Of a stretch of DNA of 64,000 bases, positions 25,896 to 35,453 are shown in pieces. The first letter of the stretch is position 1. Every line of letters begins with the position of its first letter. The position numbers and the translations under genes were made by a program. Origin of the DNA: Pseudomonadota bacterium (GTDB lineage Bacteria; Pseudomonadota; Gammaproteobacteria; Xanthomonadales; Rhodanobacteraceae); contig JAKQJM010000057.1 of the NCBI GenBank assembly GCA_029561145.1, positions 1-64,000 on the forward strand. The letters run 5' to 3'. Under the pieces are notes generated by a model that saw only the letters and a list, made by a program, of their open reading frames with translations, had not been told where the DNA came from and did not search any database.

Positions 25896-27737
25896 CTATG
25901 GCGCTACGGTCGAATCCCAGCCCGGCTCCGGACCATCGAGGACGCTGTCGATGACCGGCTCCAGTTCACTGCGGAAACGCAACTGGCCGAGCGCTCGCAG
26001 CTCGCTCGGCCACTGGCTTGACGATGCCATGACGTCAGGCGAAACCTGGTCGCGGAGCGCACTGAGCGTCGCGAAATAGCGATCGCCGCCGATGCCGGCG
26101 CTCTCAAGCAGGATGCCGGGCAGCATCCAGGATGTCGTGTTCATCGGCTCCGATTGGTCCAGCTTGCGACCGTTGTCGATCAGCAACCATGGCACTGGCT
26201 GGCTCTTCGGGCCCTTTCCGTCGGCGAAACCGATTTCCTCGTAGACCGGCGGCAGAGCCGGCAGATGATCGCCATAGAACAGCAGCAAGGTGCGTCGCTT
26301 GCGGTGCTGCAGGGCCTCCGCGAGGCGGCCAAGCTCGTGGTCCGCGTCTTCGAGCAGATACAGATAGTTGCGCAGCCAGTACTTGCCGCCCTCTTCGAGG
26401 CCGGCGGGCAATGGAAGGCTCGCAAGCCGCTCCTGGTCGAGGCCGGGACGCCAGTCGAACGGACCGTGGTTTTCCATGCTGACCGCGAACACGAGTTGCG
26501 GCGGGCCGTCCTGGTCGAGTTGTTCGAGGACGCGGTCGGTCAGCGCGGCATCGCCAGTGAACAGGCCGACAATGTCGTCCTTCGAGAAATCCTTCTCGTC
26601 GACAAACTCGTCGAAGCCGATCTGCTTGTAGGCCTGGTTGCGGTTCCAGAACACGCCGCTGTTCGGATGGATTGCCGTCGTGCGATAGCCCTGGCGGGAA
26701 AGTGTGCGCACGATGCCCGGGATCGGGCGGTCGGCGATCTCGAAATACGGATACTGGATGCCGGGGAAGAATTCGAGCGCGAGCCCGGTCAGTACTTCGA
26801 ACTCGGTGCGGATCGTGCCGCCGGCGTATGTCGGCACCTTCATTTCGCCGGACAGGCCGCGCTTGGCCAGGCGATGGAAATTCGGCAGGTAGGTGTTCGC
26901 CGGCGCATTCTTCAGGCGTGCCGGATCGAACAGCGATTCGCTTTGCACGATGACGATATCAGGCAGGGTGCCGCTCGGCATCGCGAGGGCCGAACTGTTC
27001 GGGTTCAGCCGCGCGCGCAACGCATCGCTGTTGTCACGCAGCAGCCGGGTCGCGGCCGCGCGATCCGGTCGCAGTTCCTGGCGCTTGGCCAGCTCCCAGT
27101 TGTACAGCACGAGAGTGCCGACCATGCCGGCGCTCCTGGCGCTGTCGACCACCGACCATGGCGCGAAATGCAGTCGCTCGGCACTGTAGATCGTGCGCCA
27201 CGGTGCCCAGCCCTGGACGAGTCCGGCGCCGAGTGCGACTGTCGCCAACGCCACGCCAAGGCGCGGCCAGCCGCGCATCGCCGGCCACGGCGTTTCGCGA
27301 GTCAGTGCGAAGGTCATGACCACGACCGCGACTGCAACCAGGAGCGGCACGATGCTCGCGCCCAGGTAGTGCGTGAACAAGGGCAGGGCCGAACCGATTT
27401 CCTCGAGGAAATGGAAATCGCCAGGCAGCAGCGGCATCTCGAGTTGCTCGACCTTGATCGCATTCGCCGCGTAGCTGGCAACCAGCAACAGCATGCCTAT
27501 CCAGCTCGACAACAGGACCCGGCGGGTCAGCGCGCACAGCAACAGCACGATCAGCAGGAACGGCACGACGCTGAGCGCGGCCAGTTCCCAGGACGGATGT
27601 GCTCCGCCAAGCCAGGGCCACGCCATTGCCGGATCGAGCGAGCTGACGGCGATCCCGAACATCACGACGAGCAGGCCCAGCCAGACCACGCTGAGCAGGT
27701 TGCGATTCAGCGCGGCGGATTGCGAAATTGCGGTCAT
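25896..27737 (-). CDS. LTA synthase/MdoB-type phosphoglycerol transferase-like membrane sulfatase
   Basis: Inner-membrane protein of 613 residues. Hydrophobic helices fill the first 180 residues or so, followed by an alkaline-phosphatase-superfamily domain facing the periplasm. Active-site elements are visible: VQSESLF (metal-binding Glu), GGTIRTEFEVLTG (catalytic Thr), AIHPNSGVFWNR, SMENHGPF and YGDHLPAL (metal-binding Asp-His). The family transfers phosphoglycerol or phosphoethanolamine-like groups to glycans or lipids. In Gram-negative bacteria it often modifies periplasmic glucans or LPS, but the acceptor here is unknown. It is divergent from glnE across 161 bp. Confidence 0.85.
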   Translation of the reverse strand: MTAISQSAALNRNLLSVVWLGLLVVMFGIAVSSLDPAMAWPWLGGAHPSWELAALSVVPFLLIVLLLCALTRRVLLSSWIGMLLLVASYAANAIKVEQLEMPLLPGDFHFLEEIGSALPLFTHYLGASIVPLLVAVAVVVMTFALTRETPWPAMRGWPRLGVALATVALGAGLVQGWAPWRTIYSAERLHFAPWSVVDSARSAGMVGTLVLYNWELAKRQELRPDRAAATRLLRDNSDALRARLNPNSSALAMPSGTLPDIVIVQSESLFDPARLKNAPANTYLPNFHRLAKRGLSGEMKVPTYAGGTIRTEFEVLTGLALEFFPGIQYPYFEIADRPIPGIVRTLSRQGYRTTAIHPNSGVFWNRNQAYKQIGFDEFVDEKDFSKDDIVGLFTGDAALTDRVLEQLDQDGPPQLVFAVSMENHGPFDWRPGLDQERLASLPLPAGLEEGGKYWLRNYLYLLEDADHELGRLAEALQHRKRRTLLLFYGDHLPALPPVYEEIGFADGKGPKSQPVPWLLIDNGRKLDQSEPMNTTSWMLPGILLESAGIGGDRYFATLSALRDQVSPDVMASSSQWPSELRALGQLRFRSELEPVIDSVLDGPEPGWDSTVAP

Positions 27738-27898
27738 CGGGTTCGTCGGTGGGAAGGGGGCTTCGAAACGGCGTAATGATCCTCAAACCTGCTGAGTATA
27801 CGGTGAACATGGCCAGCCATGCCCGCGCCGGACAATTGCCCTGGCGGTCACCGGATTGGCGGGTGGTTGCCGATTCAAGGGGATGCCAGAATCGACGC

Positions 27899-30757
27899 AT
27901 GCCCATCTCCGTCCGGCCTCGGGCCATCGACATCCTTCTCGATTCGCGATTGTCCCGTCTCGAATCGCTGTGTCGCGAAGCCGGCGTGCCGTTCTACGAC
28001 GATGCCGGCGTCGACAGCCACCTCGATCGTGTCCTGCTGGCCAGCGACTACGCCTATGAGAGTTTCGTCCAGGATCCCCAGTTGCTCGGGCCGGAGCTGG
28101 TTCGCCTGATGAACGATCCTCGCCACGCCGATGCGCGCGTGGCGCCGTTCTCGTCCAGCTTGCCGGACAGCGAGTTTCGCAGCGAGCTGCGGCGCTTCCG
28201 TCGACGCGAATCGATACGCCTGATCTGGCGTGATGTGAACAATGTTGACAAGGTCGAGACGACCCTGACCGGCGCGAGTGTGCTCGCCGAAGTCTGCCTC
28301 GAGGCGGCCCTGCGTCATGCCGAGCGTCAACTGGTCGAGCGGCACGGAAATGTTCGCGCGGCTTCGGGCGAGATCCAGCGACTGGTCGTGCTCGCGCTCG
28401 GGAAACTCGGCGGCGGCGAGCTCAATTTCTCCTCCGATGTCGATCTGGTGCTGGCCTACGACGAGCCTGGCGCGAGCGATGGCGCGCGCCCGCTCGATGC
28501 CGAGATCTGGTATTCGCGCTTGAGCCAGCACCTGATTTCGCTGCTCGCTGATCGAACGCCGGATGGCTATGTGTATCGCGTCGATCTGCGCCTGCGGCCG
28601 TTCGGCAATGTCGGCCGCGTCGCGCTTTCGTTCTCGGCGATGGAGCAGTACTACCAGCGTGAAGGTCGCGACTGGGAGCGCTACGCCTGGATCAAGGCGC
28701 GTCCGGTTGCTGGCGACAAGGCCGCCGGCGCGCGCCTGCTCGCGACACTGCGGCCTTTCGTGTTCCGTCGCTATTTCGACTACACCGCGTTTGCCGGCCT
28801 GCGCGAGATGAAGGGTCTGATCGATGCCGAGGTCGCGCGCAAGGATCTTGCTGAGCATCTCAAGCTCGGCCCCGGCGGCATCCGCGAAATCGAATTCATT
28901 GTCCAGCTCATGCAATTGATCCGTGGCGGTCGCGAATCGGCACTGCGCGTGCGCGGGCTGTTGAGTGCCCTGTCCGCCTGCGAGCAACTCGGCCTGATCA
29001 GCGCCAAGCGCGCCAGGGCTCTGGGCGACGCCTATCGCCTGCTGCGACGCGTCGAGAATCGCGTGCAGATGTTTGCCGACCAGCAGACCCACGAACTACC
29101 CGCCGACGAGAGCCAGCGGACCCGCATCGCGCTGGCGCTCGGCCATGCCGACAGTGCGGCATTGAATGCCGAACTGGATCGTCACCGCGCCGCGGTCAGC
29201 GAAGAATTCAACAACCTGATGGCGCCGGCCCGGCGCGCGCGCAGTTCGGAGTCGACGGCGGAGTGGAACGCGGTATGGGCCCGCTGCGTTGGAGAGGGCG
29301 TTCACGCCGAAGCGTTCGCCGATGCCGGTTTCGATCCCGTCGAGCCGGTGGTCGCGGCACTTGAAGGCCTGATCGGCAGCCCGATCCTGCGCGCGGCCTC
29401 GGTGCGATCGCGTGAACGAATCGATCGGGTCATGCCGGCACTTTTCGCTGCAGCAGCCGAGAGCGCGGCGCCGGGAGCCTGTCTGGTCCGCCTGATCGGA
29501 CTCGTGCATGCGGTCGCGCGCCGGTCAGCCTACCTGGCCCTGCTCGACGAGCAGCCCGCGGCGCTCAAGCGCCTGACGGCCGTGTTCGCGGCGAGTGCCC
29601 TGCTTGCCGAGCGCGTGATCGCGTACCCGCTCCTGCTCGACGAGCTGTTCGACGAGCGCAGCGAAGGGCTGCCGCCGGGTCGCGACGAGGTCGAGGCCGA
29701 GATGCTGCGCCGCCTGGCTTCGATGCACGATCACGATCTCGAGCGCGAGATCGAGCTGGTCCAGGAGCAGCGACTGGCTGCCGTATTCCGCCTCGGCCTG
29801 GCGTTTCTCGGCAAGCGTATCGATGCCGTGCGCGTTGCACGCAATCTGGCCGATGTTGCTGAAGCGGTACTCGGCACGGTCCTGCGTATCGCCGAGCGCG
29901 ACCTGGTCGCCGCGCACGGACGCATCGGCGACCGTCCTGGCGAAGGCGCGGCAATGGCCGTGATCGGCTATGGCAGCCTGGGGGGAATCGAACTCGGATT
30001 CGGCTCCGATCTCGATCTCGTGTTTGTCTACGACAGCAGCCACGCCCACCTCGAATCGGACGGTGAAAAGCCTCTCGAAGGGGCACGCTACTACGCGCGC
30101 CTCGCGCAGCGCTTTGTTCATCTGCTGACGATGCTGACGCGCTCGGGGCGACTCTACGAGATTGACGTGCGCCTGCGTCCCGATGGGGGCAAGGGCGTGC
30201 TCGTCACCACCCTTGATGCCTATGCGGCCTATCAGCACGAGCGAGCCTGGACCTGGGAGCACCAGGCACTGGTGCGTGCCCGCGCGGTTGCCGGCGATGT
30301 CAACGTGTGTCGACGATTCGCCGAGACGCGGGCCGCGGCGCTGGAAGCGCGCGTCGATGCGAACGAACTGCGTCGGCAGATCGTCGACATGCGCTCGCGC
30401 TGGCGCAGGGAAAGTGATCGCTCGGACGAACAGATGCTCGATCTCAAGCAGGGCCTTGGCGCCCTCGTCGATATCGAGTTCCTGATGCAGGCGCTCGTGC
30501 TTGAGCACGCATCGGCGTGTCCGCGCCTGCTCACGGTGACCAACACGGTCGATCTCATCGAGACCGCGGAACAGGGGGGCCTGCTCGACGCATCGCAGTC
30601 CACCGGGCTGCGCGACGCGCACACACACATCCTCGGCCGGTCGCTCGCGGCGACGCTCGACGCGCGGCCGCGCGTGGTGCTGCGTGATGCGGAAGTCGAG
30701 CAGTCGGCGCGCGACGTGTTGCGCATTGCCCGGGAACTCGATCTTGCCTTCGACTGA
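27899..30757 (+). CDS. glnE: Bifunctional glutamine synthetase adenylyltransferase/deadenylylase
   Basis: Protein of 952 residues, the usual GlnE length, if started at the ATG at 27899; the track ORF adds 57 unlikely residues. It has two nucleotidyltransferase modules: an N-terminal GKLGGGELNFSSDVDLV (deadenylylase half) and a C-terminal GYGSLGGIELGFGSDLDLV (adenylylase half), both with the G-S-D-x-D metal-binding pattern intact. It controls glutamine synthetase by adding or removing AMP according to the PII state. It is housekeeping, and its only local interest is that the fourth sigma/kinase module follows it at 94 bp. Confidence 0.96.
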   Translation: MPISVRPRAIDILLDSRLSRLESLCREAGVPFYDDAGVDSHLDRVLLASDYAYESFVQDPQLLGPELVRLMNDPRHADARVAPFSSSLPDSEFRSELRRFRRRESIRLIWRDVNNVDKVETTLTGASVLAEVCLEAALRHAERQLVERHGNVRAASGEIQRLVVLALGKLGGGELNFSSDVDLVLAYDEPGASDGARPLDAEIWYSRLSQHLISLLADRTPDGYVYRVDLRLRPFGNVGRVALSFSAMEQYYQREGRDWERYAWIKARPVAGDKAAGARLLATLRPFVFRRYFDYTAFAGLREMKGLIDAEVARKDLAEHLKLGPGGIREIEFIVQLMQLIRGGRESALRVRGLLSALSACEQLGLISAKRARALGDAYRLLRRVENRVQMFADQQTHELPADESQRTRIALALGHADSAALNAELDRHRAAVSEEFNNLMAPARRARSSESTAEWNAVWARCVGEGVHAEAFADAGFDPVEPVVAALEGLIGSPILRAASVRSRERIDRVMPALFAAAAESAAPGACLVRLIGLVHAVARRSAYLALLDEQPAALKRLTAVFAASALLAERVIAYPLLLDELFDERSEGLPPGRDEVEAEMLRRLASMHDHDLEREIELVQEQRLAAVFRLGLAFLGKRIDAVRVARNLADVAEAVLGTVLRIAERDLVAAHGRIGDRPGEGAAMAVIGYGSLGGIELGFGSDLDLVFVYDSSHAHLESDGEKPLEGARYYARLAQRFVHLLTMLTRSGRLYEIDVRLRPDGGKGVLVTTLDAYAAYQHERAWTWEHQALVRARAVAGDVNVCRRFAETRAAALEARVDANELRRQIVDMRSRWRRESDRSDEQMLDLKQGLGALVDIEFLMQALVLEHASACPRLLTVTNTVDLIETAEQGGLLDASQSTGLRDAHTHILGRSLAATLDARPRVVLRDAEVEQSARDVLRIARELDLAFD

Positions 30758-30850
30758 TCGATTGCCCGGCGACGCGCTGTCCCGGACGAAGCACCGTGCC
30801 GGCATGTTTGCCGCCGACCGCCGATTGTGGCAGCTTGCCGCCATCGCTTG

Positions 30851-31447
30851 ATGGGGCGCCCAGTGGCCCAGCTCACTCAACTGATCGTTGCAGCACGGGA
30901 TGGCGACAAGCGTTCGGCAGAAATGCTGTATCGCGCCGTCTACGACGACCTGCATCGGCTCGCCGCGCGCCAGGTGGCGCGTGGCGAAGGCGGCGGCCTC
31001 GGTGGTACCTCCCTGGTCCACGAAGTGTATTTGCGCCTCGCCAAGCCCGAAGCGCTGGTCCTGAACGACAGCCAGCACTTCTTTGCGGTGGCCGCGCGTG
31101 CGATGCGCCAGATCGCCGTGGACCATGCGCGCGAACGCCTTGCCGCGAAACGTGGCGGAGGCGCGCCGGCGACGACGCTTGGCGCAGCGGAACAGGTCTC
31201 GACCGGTGACGAGTTGCGCCATCAGCAGTTGTTCGTCCTGAACGAGGCGATGGAGGCGCTCGAAGCCGTCGAGCCACGCATGGCGCGACTCGTCGAATTG
31301 CGTTTTTTTGGTGGCCTCAAGCTCGAGGAGGCCGGTGAACTGCTGGGCTTGTCGCCGCGAACGCTCAAACGCGATTTCCGTCGCGCGCGCGCTTTCCTGC
31401 ATGCACGTCTGGGCGACGGTGGTTTGCCGCATGACGCCGCAGACTGA
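30851..31447 (+). CDS. ECF43-like RNA polymerase sigma factor (sigma 4)
   Basis: Sigma factor of 198 residues started at the ATG at 30851, with a GTG four codons later also possible; neither has a clear ribosome-binding site. Region 2 has GGTSLVHEVYLRL and AARAMRQIAVDHAR. Region 4 ends in SPRTLKRDFRRARAFL. Thr53 precedes Ser-Leu-Val-His-Glu. The 3' end overlaps the start of kinase 4 by 17 nt, so the two are coupled. It resembles sigma 2 most (TQLIVAARDGD against TELIGQARAGE). Unlike the first three modules, no tagged secreted protein lies next to it. Confidence 0.9.
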   Translation: MGRPVAQLTQLIVAARDGDKRSAEMLYRAVYDDLHRLAARQVARGEGGGLGGTSLVHEVYLRLAKPEALVLNDSQHFFAVAARAMRQIAVDHARERLAAKRGGGAPATTLGAAEQVSTGDELRHQQLFVLNEAMEALEAVEPRMARLVELRFFGGLKLEEAGELLGLSPRTLKRDFRRARAFLHARLGDGGLPHDAAD

Positions 31448-34178
31448 GCGGGCCGCACGCGCCCTCGGCCTGTTCGACGAGTTGCTCGATCTGGACTCGG
31501 CGCAGCAGGAGCGCCGCCTGCACGCGGTGCGCGCCGACGAACCCGAGTTGGCCGATGAAGTCGCGCGCATGCTCGCGGCCGATGCGAACGCCAGTGGCGT
31601 GATCGATCGGGGACTTGCCGGACTCGCAGCGACTCTCGCACCTGATATCGGCGATGGCAGTGTCGGCCCCGCTGCGCAGGGGCGACGAATCGGACCGTTT
31701 GTCCTGATGCGCCTGCTCGGTCGTGGCGGCATGGGTGAGGTCTGGCTCGCGCAACGCAAGGACGGCGACTTCTCGCAGGAAGTCGCGCTGAAGCTGTGCA
31801 GGCGAGGAATGGACAGCGAGGACATGCTGCGCCGTTTCGTGCAGGAGCGCCGCATCCTCGCCGATCTCTCGCATCCGGGCATCGCCCGATTCATCGACGG
31901 CGGCGTCGGTGACCAGGGAGCCCCTTGGTACGCGATGGAATACGTCGACGGCATGAGCCTGACCGAGCATGCCCGCGCGCATGGCTTCGGCGTGCGCCAG
32001 CGCATCGCATTGATGGCCGACGTCGTCGAGGTGGTGGCGTATGCGCAGACCCGGCTCGTGGTGCATCGCGACCTCAAGCCGTCGAACATCCTCGTCGACA
32101 AGGCAGGTCGGGTGCGTCTGCTCGACTTCGGCATTGCCAAGCTGCTGCAGGACGATCGCGACGTGGGCGCGACTGCGACTGGCCTGCGCGCGATGTCGCC
32201 CGCCTATGCGGCACCCGAGCAGATTCTCGATGAGCCGATCAGCACGGCAACGGATGTCTACGCGCTCGGCGTCGTGCTGCACGAGTTGCTGACCGGATCC
32301 CTGCCGCATCAGCGCGGCAGTGGAAACCTCGAAGGACTGGTCGACAAGCTGCGTCACGAAGTCACCCAACGACCGAGTGCACGCCTGCGCCAGTCCGATG
32401 CTTCGCTTGCACAGACGCTCGGCGTAGACAGTGGAGGCGTGCAGCGTTTCTCCCGTTCGGTTGCAGGCGAACTCGATACGATCGTGCTGACTGCGCTGCG
32501 CCACGAACCTGCGCGACGCTACGCATCGGCAGCGGCCCTGGCCGACGACCTGCGTCGCTGGCTGGACGGTCGCCCGGTCGCTGCGCAACCGGATTCCACG
32601 ACCTATCGCATGCGCAAGTTCGTCAGCCGCCATCGTCTCGCCGTGGCCAGCGCGTGTGGCGTGCTGCTCGCATTGATCGCTGGCCTTGCTGCCACGTTGT
32701 GGCAGGCGAGCGTCGCGCGCGAGGCCGCACAGCGCGCCGATGCGGAGGCCGAAAGCAGTGGGCGGATCGCGAACTTCGCGCTTGCAATGGTGCGCGAGCA
32801 ATATGTCTTCGGTCGCAAGACCACCGAGCCACGAACTCCAAGCGAGATGGTGGCTGCGAGCGTCGAATCGGCGCGCAAGGAACTCAAGGACGACGATCGC
32901 GCGCGCGCAACGATCCTGAGCAAGCTTGGCGAATTGCAAGCGGTGATCGACAGCCCGGCGCGCGCGGAGCCGGCAGTGGCCGAAGCACTGCAGATAACGC
33001 GCAAGCTGCGTGGCGACGCCGACCCGGAAACCGGCGACGCACTGGTCGCGCTCGCGACCGTCAGGGACCAGGGCGATCAATTGGTCGAAGCCGAATCCCT
33101 GCTGCGCGAGGCACTGCAGGTATATGCGCGCAGTCCGGGCAATCAACAGGCGATCGTCATGACCCGTTCGCGGTTGGCCAGCATCCTGCGCCGCACGAAT
33201 CGCATCGATGAAGCGATCGCGGAACTCGATCTGGCGCGCGGCATCGCCGCCGAAGCGTATGGCGCCGACCATCCGAACACGATCGAATTGACCGGTAACA
33301 GTGCGATCCTGCTCGAGCAGATCGACCGGCTGGGCGAGGCCGAGGCCGGCTATCGCAACGCGATTGCCGGGTACCAGCGCATCGACAAGGATTTTCCGCG
33401 GATGATCAATCCGCTTTTCAACCTCGGCATGCTGCTCGGGCGCACCGGGCGCTACGCCGAGGCGAGGGCGTCGGCCCAGCGCGCCCTCGATGTCGGTCGT
33501 CGCCAGGCGGGCGCGGCGGACCCACGCGTATTGTTCATGGAAATCCGTTACGCCGAACTGCTGCGGCGGATCGGCGAGACTGCGGCGGCCGAGCATGAGC
33601 GCGACGCGATCGATGCAGCACCTTTGCTGGATCGCCCGGTGCAGCACAGTCGCCTGATCCAGCTCAACGCACAACTGCTTGCGGATCGTGCCCGCCACGA
33701 CGAGGCGCTGGTCGAACTCGACAAGGCCGCAAGCACGCTGGACGGTGCGGCCGGCGAACTTGTCGACTCGCTTGCCGGGCTGGACATCCAGCGTGCCGAC
33801 ATCCTGATTGCGGCGGGTCGCTGGGCCGACGCCTCGATCGCGAGCCAGCGCGCACGACAACGCCTCGACGGAGAGGAAAGGTCCCCGGTGGACCTGCGCG
33901 CGGAACTGGCGCGCATCGAGGCGCAGATCGCCGCCCACGACAATCGCCTTGCCGATGCCCATTCGATGCTCGCCGCGGCCATCCGCACGCTGACGGCAGT
34001 CACCGGCGCCGATACCGTCGAAATCGTGCGACTGGAACTGGATCTTGCCGGCGTGCTCGAAAAAACACCCGGCCGGGGCGATCAGGCGGCGCGGACGCGG
34101 GTCCAGGCGCGGGCACGTCTCGATGCGCTGGGGGTCGATCCGCTGTGGGCACGGCCAGCGATCGCATCCGGAGCCTGA
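31431..34178 (+). CDS. Transmembrane Ser/Thr protein kinase with TPR ectodomain (kinase 4)
   Basis: Kinase of 915 residues. The ATG at 31431 lies inside the sigma 4 reading frame (17-nt overlap). It has an N-terminal domain (LFDELLDLDSAQQ...MLAAD), then a kinase domain with GRGGMG, VALKL (Lys about 121), HRDLKPSN, DFG and YAAPEQ. A membrane helix follows (LAVASACGVLLALIAGLAA), then TPR repeats. The catalytic set is complete. The shared organisation with kinase 2, including a similar insertion before the end of the kinase domain (SRSLSGDLD-like and SRSVAGELD), shows the two are sister copies. Substrate is inferred to be sigma 4. Confidence 0.93.
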   Translation: MTPQTERAARALGLFDELLDLDSAQQERRLHAVRADEPELADEVARMLAADANASGVIDRGLAGLAATLAPDIGDGSVGPAAQGRRIGPFVLMRLLGRGGMGEVWLAQRKDGDFSQEVALKLCRRGMDSEDMLRRFVQERRILADLSHPGIARFIDGGVGDQGAPWYAMEYVDGMSLTEHARAHGFGVRQRIALMADVVEVVAYAQTRLVVHRDLKPSNILVDKAGRVRLLDFGIAKLLQDDRDVGATATGLRAMSPAYAAPEQILDEPISTATDVYALGVVLHELLTGSLPHQRGSGNLEGLVDKLRHEVTQRPSARLRQSDASLAQTLGVDSGGVQRFSRSVAGELDTIVLTALRHEPARRYASAAALADDLRRWLDGRPVAAQPDSTTYRMRKFVSRHRLAVASACGVLLALIAGLAATLWQASVAREAAQRADAEAESSGRIANFALAMVREQYVFGRKTTEPRTPSEMVAASVESARKELKDDDRARATILSKLGELQAVIDSPARAEPAVAEALQITRKLRGDADPETGDALVALATVRDQGDQLVEAESLLREALQVYARSPGNQQAIVMTRSRLASILRRTNRIDEAIAELDLARGIAAEAYGADHPNTIELTGNSAILLEQIDRLGEAEAGYRNAIAGYQRIDKDFPRMINPLFNLGMLLGRTGRYAEARASAQRALDVGRRQAGAADPRVLFMEIRYAELLRRIGETAAAEHERDAIDAAPLLDRPVQHSRLIQLNAQLLADRARHDEALVELDKAASTLDGAAGELVDSLAGLDIQRADILIAAGRWADASIASQRARQRLDGEERSPVDLRAELARIEAQIAAHDNRLADAHSMLAAAIRTLTAVTGADTVEIVRLELDLAGVLEKTPGRGDQAARTRVQARARLDALGVDPLWARPAIASGA

Positions 34179-34230
34179 ACAGGATTGTTCATTCGGCGCG
34201 GATGGCGCCCCGATTTGCTGCGAAACCCCG

Positions 34231-34257
34231 GATCACGGCGGAGCCGACACCGTGATC
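34231..34257. terminator. Hairpin between convergent genes
   Basis: Perfect 8-bp inverted repeat GATCACGG...CCGTGATC in the 110-bp gap between kinase 4 (plus) and the ELM1-type gene (minus). There is no U-tract on either side, so termination by this hairpin alone is uncertain. Confidence 0.4.
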
Positions 34258-34288
34258 GGAAAGCCGGCCGAGCGCAGTCTGGGCGCAA

Positions 34289-35296
34289 TCAGCCAGTGCG
34301 AAGACGATGCGATTGCCAGAAAACCTGCACACGTCGCGCAAGTTCGTCGAGCTCGCGCAGCGGCGCCGCTGCGGTGCCCGGCTCGAAATCGATCGACGAC
34401 AGGTGGCCCGCTCGCATCAAGGCGTCGTGGAACGCGCCGAGCTTGCCCGGGATCCTCCGCGGCGCGAACACATGCACGGGTTTGCCGGTCGCGCAGGCCT
34501 CGGAAACCATGTTGACCGAATCGGCCGTGACGACGAAGCGGTCGGCCCAGCCGAGGATGCCCATGTAGGGATTCTCGCCTTGTTCGGCGCCGGTCCAGAC
34601 CAGGCCGGGCCAGGCGGAGAAGTCGCGACGCAGCCGCTGGGCGAGATCGACCGGCGTCCGCCGCGACGTGCTGACGAGGAAGCTGCCACCTTCCTCGACG
34701 TGACGACGACCGAGCATGCGCAACAGCGCCGCGAAATACTCTTCGTCGAGAGCCTGGGCCGGGTGTGTCGCGCCGATCAGCACGCCGGTCCGTGGAGCCG
34801 GCAGGTCGCCCAGTTGCGTGAAGCGCGCCCTGCCTTCGGCGAGCCGCGCATCATCGATTGCATGGAGCCCGCCGATCGTCCCGAGCACATTGCTCCCGGC
34901 GAGCTGATCGTGATGCGGTGCGACGACGACGTCGAACAGGTCAGGTGACACGCGCGGATCGAGGATCTGCACGGTGAAGCTGCGACCTTCGCTGCAAGCG
35001 CGCAGGCAGCGTGTCAGCAAGGCGGCCTTGCGACCGCAACCGATCGCGATATCGGGCCATGGCGCTGCAATGGCCTGGCCGTCCTCTGCGCGCATCGCAT
35101 GCATCGCGCCGAGGTCCAGGCGGGGTGCGAACCAATCCCACGGATGGCTGAGCCGGAGGCGGATGATCCGCGGCGACAGGCCGAGCGCCGTGGCCAGCGC
35201 GAGCGCCTGGCGCTCGTTGCCGGCTGCACCGTCGCTGACCACCCAGCAACTGCGATTGGATTGCTCAGATGTCAAACCGGCTTCCTTCGCTATCAT
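34289..35296 (-). CDS. ELM1/GtrOC1-family putative glycosyltransferase-like protein
   Basis: Protein of 335 residues. The ATG at 35296 has GGAAAGGG upstream and replaces the longer track start. Recognised by WVVSDGAAGNERQALALA at the N-terminus, the central GATHPAQALDEEY region and the C-terminal block TADSVNMVSEACATGKPV, which resembles nucleotide-sugar-binding ends of glycosyltransferases. The family (PF06258, formerly DUF1022, mitochondrial fission ELM1-like) is common in Proteobacteria. Its biochemical role is poorly defined, though it often sits near LPS genes, as here. It converges on kinase 4. Confidence 0.8.
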   Translation of the reverse strand: MIAKEAGLTSEQSNRSCWVVSDGAAGNERQALALATALGLSPRIIRLRLSHPWDWFAPRLDLGAMHAMRAEDGQAIAAPWPDIAIGCGRKAALLTRCLRACSEGRSFTVQILDPRVSPDLFDVVVAPHHDQLAGSNVLGTIGGLHAIDDARLAEGRARFTQLGDLPAPRTGVLIGATHPAQALDEEYFAALLRMLGRRHVEEGGSFLVSTSRRTPVDLAQRLRRDFSAWPGLVWTGAEQGENPYMGILGWADRFVVTADSVNMVSEACATGKPVHVFAPRRIPGKLGAFHDALMRAGHLSSIDFEPGTAAAPLRELDELARRVQVFWQSHRLRTG

Positions 35297-35453
35297 GCAC
35301 GACCCTTTCCGATCTCCGTCACGGCCGATCGAAAGGCGTCCATTGTCCACCATGCAGCAGCAATCCGTTGTCATTGTTCGCGTTGATTGCCGGCCATGCA
35401 TCCCTAGATCATGCTGCGACCAGCGATGAAGACGCGACACCTAAGGAGTTTCC

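Noticed and set aside
29525-33962. Long minus-strand ORFs (871 and 865 aa) over glnE, sigma 4 and kinase 4
   Set aside because: Shadows opposite genes with clear family motifs; no start context or recognisable domain.
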